From NCBI GenBank assembly GCA_903837495.1, contig CAILUT010000043.1, positions 1 through 64,000 on the forward strand: a stretch of DNA of 64,000 nucleotides, given 5' to 3'. Within the stretch, counting starts at the first letter, position 1; the number at the start of each line of letters is the position of its first letter. This DNA comes from an uncultured Flavobacteriales bacterium (GTDB lineage Bacteria; Bacteroidota; Bacteroidia; CAIKAF01). Made by a program: the position numbers and the translations under genes. A model generated the notes under the pieces. The model was not told the DNA's origin. It worked only from the letters and a program-made list of their open reading frames with translations, and ran no database searches. Of this stretch, positions 55,875 to 64,000 are shown piece after piece.

Positions 55875-57479
55875 TTAATTGGGAAGGTAGAAAAGCCGGT
55901 CGGTTCGAAGCTGCTTGAAAATATTGCCAGGCCGATCTCCATCTAAAGAAAAAACCACAATCCAAGGTGTACCCTTAATGTGGTCTTCGGGTACCGGCCC
56001 CCAGAACCGGCTGTCTAGTGAGCCGTGCCGATTGTCGCCCATGGCCCAATAGTAGTTCTGTTCAAAGGTGTACTTGCTGACTTTTTGTCCGTCAATAAAC
56101 GCTGCTCCACCGCGCACGTCCAAATTCTTTTGTTCATACGCTCGAATGATTCGCTCGTACAAAATCAAATTTTCTTTCGTCAAATCGATGCTCATTCCTT
56201 TGGCCGGGATCACAAAAGCGGACATTTGATCCACGGAATTGTTTACCGATGGATGGTTGGGCCAAATTTGGAAATTGTGTTCAGGGGCGTACACCATCTG
56301 CACTACGCTGTCTATGCTACCTAAGGTTTTTAAATAGGCTACCTGCTTTTGATTTAGATTCAATAAATAGAAACCGGCCCCATTTGAATCTGTATAGGTT
56401 CGGAATCCCATTGCATCGTCGTTTGAAAAATAGAACGACCTTAATTCGGTTTTCACCATTTCGGTTAATGCCTGTTTGGTGTACACTTTGTGGTGGTGTA
56501 CAAGCATATCTGGGTTTTCCTGTGGTTTTCCATTAATGAATATCTGGCCTTGCCGAATTTCAAATCGATCGCCCGGTCCCCCAACGCAACGCTTTACAAA
56601 ATTCTCGCGCTTGTCTATGGGCATGTGCATCACCTTATATTGCTCCAAAAAGACTTCTCTAGCCTGGCTCAACAGCAATTCAAAGTCGTTCTCTGAAAGA
56701 GTTGCAGGATCAATGCTCCTTTCTTTCAGCCCCTGCCCAGCAATCATGTAAATCTGGTCATAATAACTAAACGCTTTCAATACTGGGTCAACCACCATTG
56801 TATCGTTTACTGGAAAATTAAACACAATGATATCTCCGCTTTTAGGTGAAGTCCAACCCGGCAAACGCCAATCAGGCCCTTTCCACCATTCCAAAAACGA
56901 AGGGGTTGTGGCAGTAAATGGCAAGGAATTATGAACGAAGGGAAAGGTTAGCGGAGTTAAAGGTACCTGCGCCCCATAGGACATTTTACTCACCACCAGA
57001 AAATCTCCGGTCATCATCTCGTCTTCCATCGATGCCGACGGTATGCGAAATGGCTCGGCTAGGTAGGTTTTAATTATGGTGGCCACCACCACGGCAAACA
57101 AGATGCTTTCCACCCAATCTCGCACGGTATTTGGCATTCGAAGGGGCTGATTGGCTGATCCAAAATAGGCTTCTTTTTTCGCAACCTGAGGAATGTAATA
57201 AGGATACAACAGGCAGTATTTCCATAACCGTTGGGTATCAAATATCCCAAAACTCCGAAAAAATGCCACCGCGTAAGCGAAGAACACGATCAGGTTTAGG
57301 CCTGGAGCCAACAAGCCTATGGACCAATACCAAGGCCGCCCTACCCGTTTGCTGAGTAAAACGTAATTGTACATCGGAACAAAGGCCTTCCAGCCTCCGT
57401 CGCCGGTTTTATTGAACATCAAATAAAGCCCGTAATGAACAGGAATGAGTGTTAGGGCAAAAAAGCTGAAAAATCCCAT
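55875..57479 (-). CDS. lepB: Signal peptidase I, long form with N-terminal DUF5684 region
   Basis: This 534-residue type I leader peptidase has the catalytic Ser150 in RIPSASMEDEMMTGDF, Lys296 in KRCVGGPGDRFEI, and the box E-like GDNRHGSLDSRFWG. About 115 N-terminal residues add two membrane segments (WKAFVPMYNYV, WSIGLLAPGLNLIVFFAYAVAFFRSF) of DUF5684 type. The catalytic domain contains a long insertion between Ser and Lys. In most Bacteroidota lepB follows dapB; here it is with nfeD, suhB, lgt and mtaB. TAATTTTA (one mismatch) lies 5 nt before the ATG, a possible internal promoter. Confidence 0.94.
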   Translation of the reverse strand: MGFFSFFALTLIPVHYGLYLMFNKTGDGGWKAFVPMYNYVLLSKRVGRPWYWSIGLLAPGLNLIVFFAYAVAFFRSFGIFDTQRLWKYCLLYPYYIPQVAKKEAYFGSANQPLRMPNTVRDWVESILFAVVVATIIKTYLAEPFRIPSASMEDEMMTGDFLVVSKMSYGAQVPLTPLTFPFVHNSLPFTATTPSFLEWWKGPDWRLPGWTSPKSGDIIVFNFPVNDTMVVDPVLKAFSYYDQIYMIAGQGLKERSIDPATLSENDFELLLSQAREVFLEQYKVMHMPIDKRENFVKRCVGGPGDRFEIRQGQIFINGKPQENPDMLVHHHKVYTKQALTEMVKTELRSFYFSNDDAMGFRTYTDSNGAGFYLLNLNQKQVAYLKTLGSIDSVVQMVYAPEHNFQIWPNHPSVNNSVDQMSAFVIPAKGMSIDLTKENLILYERIIRAYEQKNLDVRGGAAFIDGQKVSKYTFEQNYYWAMGDNRHGSLDSRFWGPVPEDHIKGTPWIVVFSLDGDRPGNIFKQLRTDRLFYLPN

Positions 57480-57500
57480 AGTGCTAAAATTAGGCGCAAG

Positions 57501-58868
57501 TTACGTGTCTGCTTTGACAGCCGATGCGGGTTTAACCAATAAAATGTTGTTTTCGTATTGAACAACCTCAACGGAATGTCCCCGTTCTATCCAACCGCTC
57601 AACGAATGGGCCTCCCATTCCTTTCCGTCAATTTCAATCGTTCCGCCAGGGCGCAGCGGCCCAAGGGTTTTACCTGCTCGGCCAATCAAGTCTAGGTCCA
57701 CCGGATTTGAACTGCGAAACCCAGCCTGGCTTTTAAGTTCCGTCTCAACCGAAACCCTTCTGAAAAAGGTTGATTGGGGAAGGAATTTTAAGGCCAGCAA
57801 CGCTAGGGCTAAACTGCCCGACAAAGCCAGCACCAACACCCACAAGGAGCGAATCAAGCCGTTGGGCTCTGGAGCCGAAATTCCCCAACCCGGCTCGGCC
57901 GGCAGGTTTGCCGTGATGGATAAAACAAGCGAAACAAGCATCAGCAAACCACCTGCAATTCCAGCGATGCCAAAACCGGGAATGACAAAAATTTCAAGCC
58001 CCAACAACAACAAACCCACCACAAACAAAAGAATCTCCCAATACATGGCCATGCCTTCCAAATAATTGGGAATAAAAAACAACAAGGCCGCAATCAAGGC
58101 CGCCAACCCAGGCAACCCTACTCCAGGAGATTGCAACTCGAAAAATATTCCCAACAAAATAATCGAGAGCAATATCCCGCTCACTTCAGGCCGCAAAAAA
58201 AACAAAACCAAACTCCTTGCCCCCCCTGAATCAAACTCCTTTTGTTCGCTGTTTTCTAAGCCTTGCGCCCGAAGTAATTCCTGTAAACTGGAATAAGTCC
58301 CATCGCTAAAACCTAGGTTCAACGCCTCCGAAGAGGTTAAACTAACCACCTTTCCTGAATCATTTACACCCGGAACCACCACCGACCCATCAACCATGGC
58401 TTCGGCTATGCTGGGATTTCGGCCGCGTTGCAAGGCCGTTTCCCGCATTTTAGCCCGCATAAAAGACTGGTACTTTTCATCTACTTTTTCGCCGTCCGAG
58501 CCCACAACCGTAGCGGCTCCCATGGTAGCACCGGGCTTCATAAAAATTTTTGTGCAAGCAATCGAAATGAAGGCGCCTGCCGAAGCGGCATTGTTTTCTA
58601 TATAAACCCAAACGGGAATGGGTGAATTCAACAGGGCTGTACGGATGTCGTCGGCGGCATCTACCGCCCCGCCATAGGTATCCATTTCAATAAGAATCAA
58701 ATCCGCTTCCCATTCTTTGGCTTCTTCCAATCCGTCCAATACAATTTTACGAACCGGAGCCGCAATCTCTTGTTTAATGGGAAAGCGGTATATGCGTTGG
58801 TAAGCCTGGGCCGGCAAATCCAGCAGGCCCAACACCCCATACAACAGAAATAAAACAAGATTACGCAT
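57501..58868 (-). CDS. NfeD-like membrane serine protease (ClpP-class N-domain)
   Basis: This 455-residue NfeD1b-type protein has a signal peptide (VLFLLYGVLGLLDLPAQA), a ClpP-class protease domain with Ser97 in ENNAASAGAFIS and Lys140 in the region QSFMRAKMRET, four or five transmembrane helices (about 225-370), and a C-terminal OB-fold NfeD domain (LIGRAGKTLGPLRPGGTIEIDGKEW). Such proteins are predicted membrane-quality proteases working with stomatin-like partners, none of which is seen here. The start overlaps suhB by 8 nt. Confidence 0.92.
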   Translation of the reverse strand: MRNLVLFLLYGVLGLLDLPAQAYQRIYRFPIKQEIAAPVRKIVLDGLEEAKEWEADLILIEMDTYGGAVDAADDIRTALLNSPIPVWVYIENNAASAGAFISIACTKIFMKPGATMGAATVVGSDGEKVDEKYQSFMRAKMRETALQRGRNPSIAEAMVDGSVVVPGVNDSGKVVSLTSSEALNLGFSDGTYSSLQELLRAQGLENSEQKEFDSGGARSLVLFFLRPEVSGILLSIILLGIFFELQSPGVGLPGLAALIAALLFFIPNYLEGMAMYWEILLFVVGLLLLGLEIFVIPGFGIAGIAGGLLMLVSLVLSITANLPAEPGWGISAPEPNGLIRSLWVLVLALSGSLALALLALKFLPQSTFFRRVSVETELKSQAGFRSSNPVDLDLIGRAGKTLGPLRPGGTIEIDGKEWEAHSLSGWIERGHSVEVVQYENNILLVKPASAVKADT

Positions 58869-59664
58869 GCTTGATTGATTTTAATACATGAAGCATTTCG
58901 CTCTGAATCTGGGCCGAAGCCGAGGCTACTATTGAGGGCCCTTGCAACCAATTCTGATCGCCCAAATGGCTGCACACTTCTCCCCCAGCCTCTTTAACAA
59001 TCAAAGCCCCTGCCGCTACATCCCAAGGTTTTAAGCCAAACTCGTAAAACGCTTCGTACCTACCCTCGGCTACATGCACCAAGTCCAATGCAGCACTTCC
59101 AAACCGGCGCAACCCGCGTGTTTTTTTCATGAATTGAGGAATCAGTTCGCCCAGATAGTCTGCATGTTCAAATTGATTCACAGGAAATCCGGTTGCAATT
59201 AGAGCGTCTTCAAAGTGGGCACAGGTGGAAATGCCAATCGGCTGCCGTTGACAAAACGCGCCTTTACCCAAATGTGCTTCAAACAGGCGCCCCCTCTCCA
59301 CCTCATGCACAAACCCCGCCACAACAACTCCATTTTCTATCAATGCTACACTTATGGCATAATGGGGTATTCCATGCATAAAATTGGTGGTGCCATCTAA
59401 GGGGTCAACCAACCAATACGAGCCAGATTCTATGCTTTCTTTTCCGCCTTCTTCTCCCCAAAAACCAATTTCTACATCTAAAGCCACCAAGCCTTTTTTC
59501 AATTGGGCTTCTGCATTCCGGTCAACAAACGAAACCAAATCATGCAGCCCTTTTCGCTCTATTCTAGAAGCATCAAACTCCTTAAATTCCTGTGAAAGAT
59601 AGACAGCAACCTGGTTTAGGGTTCCGCGTACATTTGCCCAAAATGAATCTGGGCGATTTACCAT
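58861..59664 (-). CDS. suhB: Inositol monophosphatase family protein
   Basis: This 267-residue Mg-dependent phosphatase has the motifs GFWGEEGGKE (first metal Glu), WLVDPLDGTTNFMHGIP (second metal site) and GLKPWDVAAGALIVKEAGG (third). The N-terminal helix and DLVSFVDRNAEAQLKKGL are typical. The family includes inositol-1-phosphatase and histidinol-phosphatase; substrate choice cannot be read from these motifs. It overlaps lgt by 7 nt and nfeD by 8 nt. Confidence 0.92.
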   Translation of the reverse strand: MVNRPDSFWANVRGTLNQVAVYLSQEFKEFDASRIERKGLHDLVSFVDRNAEAQLKKGLVALDVEIGFWGEEGGKESIESGSYWLVDPLDGTTNFMHGIPHYAISVALIENGVVVAGFVHEVERGRLFEAHLGKGAFCQRQPIGISTCAHFEDALIATGFPVNQFEHADYLGELIPQFMKKTRGLRRFGSAALDLVHVAEGRYEAFYEFGLKPWDVAAGALIVKEAGGEVCSHLGDQNWLQGPSIVASASAQIQSEMLHVLKSIKHA

Positions 59665-60956
59665 TTCAACAACTTAGATTCCCATTTTTTAGCCATGAAC
59701 ACTCCAGTGGTTCCTAAGCCTATCAAGGCAAAAGCAATCAATTCGGCTTGGGTCAGGTTCATTCCCAGCAACCGAAATTCGGCATTTACCCGTATTTGCT
59801 CAATCAGCAACCGTTCTAAGCCATTCATGATTAAATACATAAAGAACATTTGCCCTGCCACTTTAAAGCGGTTTCGAAACAACCACAGGCCTAAAAATAG
59901 CAAAGAGCCCATTAGAATTTCATACAGCATGGTCGGAAAAACAGGCAAGGGCAAACGCTTGCAATAGGTCATGTGCGGCGGGCAATTTTGAATGTCTATG
60001 CCTTGCCGGTTTACGTTGTGTGGAAAATCAAAGGCAAACATCCAATCCGGCAAAAAAGACAATGCCCCTGGCTTCGGAAAATAGGCATGGTCAACCCCCT
60101 CAGGCGTTTCCGAATCAAAATAATAATAGTACCCTGTTGCAGCCAAATCGGTCTTAAATTGTTCGGCCGGAACCAAACTGTACTTCCGATTTTCATCAAT
60201 TCGATACGCCGAATTAACGATGCCCCAGTCTCCGTCGCCCGACAAAAAGCAACCCATGCGTCCTACCGCATACGCCAAAATCAAGCCCGGGGCTACAGCG
60301 TCTGCCAAATGGATCAGCGCAAATTTTCGCTTTCGGGCGATGTACCAAACCCCCAAAAATCCACCGATCAAACCTCCGTAAAAGGTCAGACCTGAGGTGG
60401 AAAAAAACGACCCGATGGGGTCTTGAAAAAACTCGGCAGGATATTCCAAATTGTGAAACACCTTGGCTCCTAGTATCCCAAAAATGGCAGCATACATGGT
60501 AATCTGACCTACCATTTCATAGGGCCTAAGCTGCACTATTTTATCCTCAGGAGTTGGCAATTGCTTCCGCTTCACCTCTCGGTACCTCAACCATGCAAAA
60601 ACAGCCCCTACTGCCAAACCCGCAATCCAATTTCCCTGAAACGACAATATATACCCCTGTGGGTCTGCCTTAAACAATTCAGCTTCGGTAACAAATCCCA
60701 GCAATTTAAAGCCAATAAAAAATCCAGTCAAACCCTGTAAGGCTAAATCCAAGGTATTGGGCCCCTCGCCAATCCGTTGTTTTACTGGAAATGGCTTTAC
60801 CAGCCCCAATTGCTCTTTCCGCTTTAATTCTTGCCCTAAAACCCAGGCAGCAGATAAAAAAGCGAGAGCCACCATGGCTCCAAACGAAGGTGGAAATTCC
60901 AACGAAAACGTGGTTCCAAATACATAGTTCAACAAGTAGTTTAGTGTTGGAAACAT
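59658..60956 (-). CDS. lgt: Prolipoprotein diacylglyceryl transferase, long form
   Basis: This inner-membrane enzyme transfers diacylglycerol to the lipobox Cys of prolipoproteins. The family core is LTFYGGLIGGFLGVWYIA, then ADAVAPGLILAYAVGRMGCFLSGDGDWG and, near the end, PVFPTMLYEILMGSLLFLGLWL with NGLERLLIEQIR. At 432 residues it is much longer than proteobacterial Lgt (about 290), with an insertion around residues 280-340 that includes a Tyr/Pro-rich segment, as in other Bacteroidota. Start at ATG 60956 (MFPTLNYLLNY), 11 nt after the mtaB stop. Confidence 0.93.
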   Translation of the reverse strand: MFPTLNYLLNYVFGTTFSLEFPPSFGAMVALAFLSAAWVLGQELKRKEQLGLVKPFPVKQRIGEGPNTLDLALQGLTGFFIGFKLLGFVTEAELFKADPQGYILSFQGNWIAGLAVGAVFAWLRYREVKRKQLPTPEDKIVQLRPYEMVGQITMYAAIFGILGAKVFHNLEYPAEFFQDPIGSFFSTSGLTFYGGLIGGFLGVWYIARKRKFALIHLADAVAPGLILAYAVGRMGCFLSGDGDWGIVNSAYRIDENRKYSLVPAEQFKTDLAATGYYYYFDSETPEGVDHAYFPKPGALSFLPDWMFAFDFPHNVNRQGIDIQNCPPHMTYCKRLPLPVFPTMLYEILMGSLLFLGLWLFRNRFKVAGQMFFMYLIMNGLERLLIEQIRVNAEFRLLGMNLTQAELIAFALIGLGTTGVFMAKKWESKLLKW

Positions 60957-60967
60957 GGGCTGATTTT

Positions 60968-62296
60968 TTATTCGGTGGTTTGTTTGGGTTGATTTATATG
61001 ACAAGCTTCGACATCCATGTGCCCTGTTTTTGGATCAATCTGAACCAATCGAACCTGCTGCAAGCTATGGCTGTATAAGGGGTCGTAGACCGCTCTGACC
61101 CGAACGTAGTTCTCAGAATACCCCAACATACTCCCGTCCCGTTCGCTGCCCTCCCACAATACACTGCGTAGGCTTCCAATTTGTTCAGAATAAAACCGAT
61201 TTCGCATAAATTCTGACTCCTGCCTCAAAAGCCGGTTTCGCTTTTTTCGCTCGGCTAAAGGCACCTTTCCATCCAACCGAATTGCCGTGGTATTTTCCCT
61301 TTCGCTGTAGGTAAATACATGCAAATAATCCACAGGCAAACTGTGCAAAAACGCTTGGGTATCTTGAAACAATCCATCGGTTTCGCCGGGGAATCCAACA
61401 ATCACATCTACCCCTATACAGGCTTCAGGCATGCGTGATTTTATCAAATGAACCCGCTCCGCATACAATTCAGTTCGATACCTGCGGCGCATTCGCTCCA
61501 ATATGGCATCGCTTCCCGATTGCAATGGCAAATGAAAATGAGGCACAAAGCGCTGGCTTTGGGCTAAATATTCTATCAAATCAGCCGTCAATAAATTCGG
61601 CTCTATGCTCGATATCCGAAACCGAACCTCCAGGTCTAGCTGATCCAGCTGCCGAACCAAATCTTCAAAATGCTCACCGGTCGTTTTTCCAAAATCTCCA
61701 ATGTTAACCCCCGTCAATACCAGCTCTTTAACTCCCTGACTTGCCGCTTCCTTAGCCTGATTCAAAACCTCGGCGATAGAGGGATTCCGACTTCTGCCTC
61801 TGGCCAATGGAATGGTGCAAAAAGCACAGAAATAATCGCAGCCATCTTGCACCTTCAAAAATGTTCGGGTACGGTCTCCAAACGAAAAAGAAGACACAAA
61901 ATCTCGGGTTTCTTTTATTGGACTGCGTTCGATTTTGGGCCTAAAACCCGCGGATTCTTCCAAAATCGACGTGTAATGGCCCACCTCAAATTTCTCCTTG
62001 GCCCCAATAATTTTGGTTACACCCGGTATTTGTTCTATTTCCTCAGGCTTTAATTGGGCATAACAGCCTATCACCACTACCTTTGCCCCTGGATTCGCCT
62101 GCAAAGCCTCCTCTACCACTTTTCGACATTTTCGGTCGGCATGTTCCGTTACGGAACAACTGTTTATCACATATAGGTCGGCCGCAGATTGAAATTCCAC
62201 ACGCTCTACCCCAACTTCGGCTAATTTTCGAGCCAAAGTCGAGGTTTCAGCAAAATTTAATTTGCAGCCCAGCGTGTAATATGCCGCCGTCTTCAT
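60968..62296 (-). CDS. mtaB: tRNA t6A37 methylthiotransferase MtaB
   Basis: This radical SAM methylthiotransferase converts t6A37 to ms2t6A in tRNA. The UPF0004 N-terminus is YTLGCKLNFAETSTLAR and NSCSVTEHADRKCR. The radical SAM motif is CDYFCAFCTIPLARGRSRN, with GVDVIVGFPGETDGLFQ and a C-terminal TRAM-like region. 442 residues. The motif set (GCKLN, NSCSVT, CDYFCAFC) separates it from RimO at 35499..36824. A full promoter (TTTG-N21-TACCTTTG) ends 5 nt before the ATG; a leaderless message is predicted. It heads mtaB-lgt-suhB-nfeD-lepB-wbqC. Confidence 0.95.
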   Translation of the reverse strand: MKTAAYYTLGCKLNFAETSTLARKLAEVGVERVEFQSAADLYVINSCSVTEHADRKCRKVVEEALQANPGAKVVVIGCYAQLKPEEIEQIPGVTKIIGAKEKFEVGHYTSILEESAGFRPKIERSPIKETRDFVSSFSFGDRTRTFLKVQDGCDYFCAFCTIPLARGRSRNPSIAEVLNQAKEAASQGVKELVLTGVNIGDFGKTTGEHFEDLVRQLDQLDLEVRFRISSIEPNLLTADLIEYLAQSQRFVPHFHLPLQSGSDAILERMRRRYRTELYAERVHLIKSRMPEACIGVDVIVGFPGETDGLFQDTQAFLHSLPVDYLHVFTYSERENTTAIRLDGKVPLAERKKRNRLLRQESEFMRNRFYSEQIGSLRSVLWEGSERDGSMLGYSENYVRVRAVYDPLYSHSLQQVRLVQIDPKTGHMDVEACHINQPKQTTE

Positions 62297-62301
62297 GCCC
62301 T

Positions 62302-62334
62302 CAAAGGTAAAGTTTTATACCCTTACAGGTCAAA
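62302..62334 (-). promoter_or_regulatory. Promoter of mtaB operon: TTTG -N21- TACCTTTG
   Basis: The minus strand carries TTTG (62331-62334), 21 nt spacer and TACCTTTG (62302-62309), 5 nt before the mtaB ATG. The -33 part overlaps the 3' end of the hydrolase gene. Confidence 0.7.
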
Positions 62335-63051
62335 TTGTTTGGAAATATAACCTTGTACTTCATCTTGAGCCTGCCATGGCAACATATGCCCCTTACCATC
62401 AATGCAAAGGCCATAGGCCCCAACTTCCGAAATCTCCTCTTCCAGCATTTTTGGCTCAAGCATGGCATCGGCCGAACCATAAATGTAATGCACCTTTGAT
62501 TTCCACTTTTCTACCGTCTCCTTGTGGCAATTCCTTTCTTTCAATCCGCTTAATACGCGTTGCATCAACTCCGGATTCAAGCCTTTCATTTGCCTACGCA
62601 ACAACCTTCCCTCGGGCCTTTTTAGCCAATAAAGCTCTGGCTGAAACAAAGACTGAATAAACATCCGAAAATAGGCTTCTGGATTTGCACCCAACATGGC
62701 TATGGCCTGCTCCCTGTTCTGCTTCCTTTTTTCTGTATCGGCCGAGGCATAGGAATTAACCAATACAATACCGGCTACTTTTAAAGGATACCGATGCAGA
62801 TACTCCAAGGCTACGTAGCCGCCCATGCTATGCCCCACCAACAAAAACGGCCCCGCATTTCCCATCAAATGCTCCTGCAACCAATCCGCATACGCTGGAA
62901 TTCCAAAGCTAAAATCAGCCGACGCTGGATTGCCACCAAACCCTGGCAAATCCAGACAAATGGCATGTCGAAAGGCTTCTGTGCACTTCCAACTCTGCCA
63001 CATGAACGAAGATTCATTTAAACCATGAATCAATACAGGAACCGGCGTCAA
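62323..63051 (-). CDS. Alpha/beta hydrolase
   Basis: This 242-residue alpha/beta-hydrolase has the oxyanion segment IHGLNESSFMW, the nucleophile elbow LVGHSMGGYVAL (Ser about 94), the acid in YGSADAMLEP and the His in GKGHMLPWQ. The cap helices are rich in Arg, Lys and Gln. No specific substrate can be read. No ATG lies upstream in frame; the start appears to be a TTG at 63051, just before the stop of the neighbouring T9SS protein, so start confidence is moderate. Confidence 0.87.
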   Translation of the reverse strand: MTPVPVLIHGLNESSFMWQSWKCTEAFRHAICLDLPGFGGNPASADFSFGIPAYADWLQEHLMGNAGPFLLVGHSMGGYVALEYLHRYPLKVAGIVLVNSYASADTEKRKQNREQAIAMLGANPEAYFRMFIQSLFQPELYWLKRPEGRLLRRQMKGLNPELMQRVLSGLKERNCHKETVEKWKSKVHYIYGSADAMLEPKMLEEEISEVGAYGLCIDGKGHMLPWQAQDEVQGYISKQFDL

Positions 63052-63053
63052 TT

Positions 63054-64000
63054 CTACTGCTTTATAAACGAAACCGTACCTACTGCCGCCTCTGTATCCA
63101 AGCAGCGTATAAAATACCGGCCCTGCGGCAAACCTTCAAGAGGTATAAATCCAGGAACAACTGTCATTTTTCCCGACTGCAACCGCTGCCCTTGCATGTT
63201 TACAATTTCAAAACGGCTTCCTGGAGCTATGCCATCAATCCACAACCGATTGCCGGCCGGATTTGGCCAACATTTCACCTGAACTTTTGTTCCCGACATG
63301 CTCGATATGGGCGCCTCTAAGGTTCCCGAAAAAATTCCCCTACCATGCGAAAACACAAACAATCGACCGTCGCTGCGCATCCGTAGCTGATGAATACTAA
63401 CCATGGGGATCTGATTCTCGGCCAACCAATGTTGCCCCCCATCCGTCGTGTAGTACAATCCATAGTCGGTGGCCGCAAACAATATCTGCTCGCTCCAAGG
63501 ACTCACCTCTATACTGTTCACGGGCAATCCCAACGGAAAATCTCCCGTTATATCGGTCCACACTGGGCTTGCATTGGCTTGTGTTACCTTCCACATCATG
63601 GGGCCTGTACTGTAGGTGCTAAATCCAATAAACAAGGTATGGGTATCTACCGGCGAAGCCTTGATGCAGCTCATAAATTTTCCAGCCATGCTGCTGGGAA
63701 TCGTTCCAGATAGGTTGTCCTCGTCCCCCGCTACCGAACCATAAGCATCTAAAACCCGGTAAAATTTTCCTGTTCCCCCAAAATAAATCGAAGGGTACAC
63801 CTCGTTGGTTACCCCTATGGCATATAAATTCGCAACGGGTGCCGTTATCGGAAACCACAAAGACCCCCGACTAATGCTCATCCAAGCCCGAAAACGCGTT
63901 ACAAAATACAGCTGATCCCCATCCAATGGATTTCCTTCAAAGGGAGAAATGAACCAGGTGTCTTCATCCACATTGTCGTCAAAATCCGAATCCAACCCAT
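63054..64000 (-). CDS. T9SS type A sorting-domain protein, 5' part cut by window edge
   Basis: The frame is open to the window end; the track's start at 63995 is a TTG and not a true start. The visible 313 residues contain BNR/sortilin-like beta-propeller repeats (YSPWSEQILFAATDYGLYYTTDGGQHW-type pattern and FVFSHGRGIFSG), followed by a C-terminal type A T9SS sorting domain: KCWPNPAGNRLWIDG, then FEIVNMQGQRLQSGKM, and YFIRCLDTEAAVGTVSFIKQ. The product is predicted to be secreted or surface-anchored through type IX secretion. Likely a large exoprotein; the N-terminal function is not visible. Confidence 0.9.
   Translation of the reverse strand, partial: GLDSDFDDNVDEDTWFISPFEGNPLDGDQLYFVTRFRAWMSISRGSLWFPITAPVANLYAIGVTNEVYPSIYFGGTGKFYRVLDAYGSVAGDEDNLSGTIPSSMAGKFMSCIKASPVDTHTLFIGFSTYSTGPMMWKVTQANASPVWTDITGDFPLGLPVNSIEVSPWSEQILFAATDYGLYYTTDGGQHWLAENQIPMVSIHQLRMRSDGRLFVFSHGRGIFSGTLEAPISSMSGTKVQVKCWPNPAGNRLWIDGIAPGSRFEIVNMQGQRLQSGKMTVVPGFIPLEGLPQGRYFIRCLDTEAAVGTVSFIKQ

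Overview
The window is a gene-dense stretch of a Bacteroidota chromosome. The evidence is the type IX secretion C-terminal sorting domains (1532..4141 and 63054..64000), the Bacteroidota-specific families DUF4295, DUF5683, DUF4625 and WbqC, BshC, a Kdo pathway, a CrtYcd-type lycopene cyclase, and about sixteen -7 boxes of the Bacteroidota form TAnnTTTG placed just upstream of genes. I cannot place it below phylum level. There is no rRNA, phage, CRISPR array or transposase gene; there is one tRNA.

Layout. 1-4.2 kb: two secreted PKD-repeat proteins. 4.3-6.1 kb: kdsD-kdsA for Kdo synthesis. 6.2-8.3 kb: htpG-yidD. 8.3-15.1 kb: one long minus-strand operon with a BatA-type membrane protein, a dihydroorotase-like protein and a zeaxanthin-type carotenoid set crtZ-crtI-crtB-crtYcd. 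16.8-18.8 kb: gyrB. 19.1-24.2 kb: a complete bioB-bioF-bioD-bioA operon ending in a ketoacyl-synthase homologue. 24.2-27.6 kb: two rhomboid proteases and mutL. 28.1-31.3 kb: parA-parB-DUF5683-dapB and a small membrane protein. 31.4-33.2 kb: a DoxX-like protein, a PiT-like permease and tRNA-Leu. 33.9-38.2 kb: bshC and the rpmG-DUF4295-ftsY-rimO set. 38.3-43.2 kb: an unknown membrane protein, an aldo/keto reductase, an OmpH/Skp chaperone and an M1 peptidase. 43.2-48.4 kb: ccmE-ccmF, a DUF2520 protein and an aldehyde dehydrogenase. 48.6-49.8 kb: a Cys-rich secreted orphan. 50-52 kb: rsmE-dgt. 52-62.3 kb: a TonB receptor with a DUF4625 lipoprotein, and mtaB-lgt-suhB-nfeD-lepB-wbqC. 62.3-64 kb: a hydrolase and the end of a T9SS cargo protein.

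Two signals stand out. First, five intergenic elements of 138-142 bp (R1-R5) share a long imperfect-palindrome architecture. Outer stems enclose a conserved internal loop (GATTGA opposite GGTGAAAGC in four of the five), and a conserved 10-nt apical loop GAC-NNN-RGGA caps an arm whose sequence differs between copies while pairing is kept. R1/R2 form one subfamily and flank gyrB in inverted orientation; R4/R5 form a second and flank the orphan gene in inverted orientation; R3 stands alone. Second, TAnnTTTG boxes fall into two distance classes upstream of starts: 3-9 nt (kdsD, batA-like, bioB, rhomboid, mutL, bshC, the 38.3-kb membrane gene, the aldo/keto reductase, rsmE, mtaB) and 16-23 nt (gyrB, parA, ompH, ccmE, tonB receptor, PKD gene). 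The first class predicts leaderless or nearly leaderless mRNAs and also fixes several start codons.

Most genes are organised as tight operons with ATGA or GTGA overlaps. Where the ORF-track start differed from the context (overlap with the upstream gene, a promoter box inside the extension, a TTG in place of a nearby ATG), I moved the start and said so.
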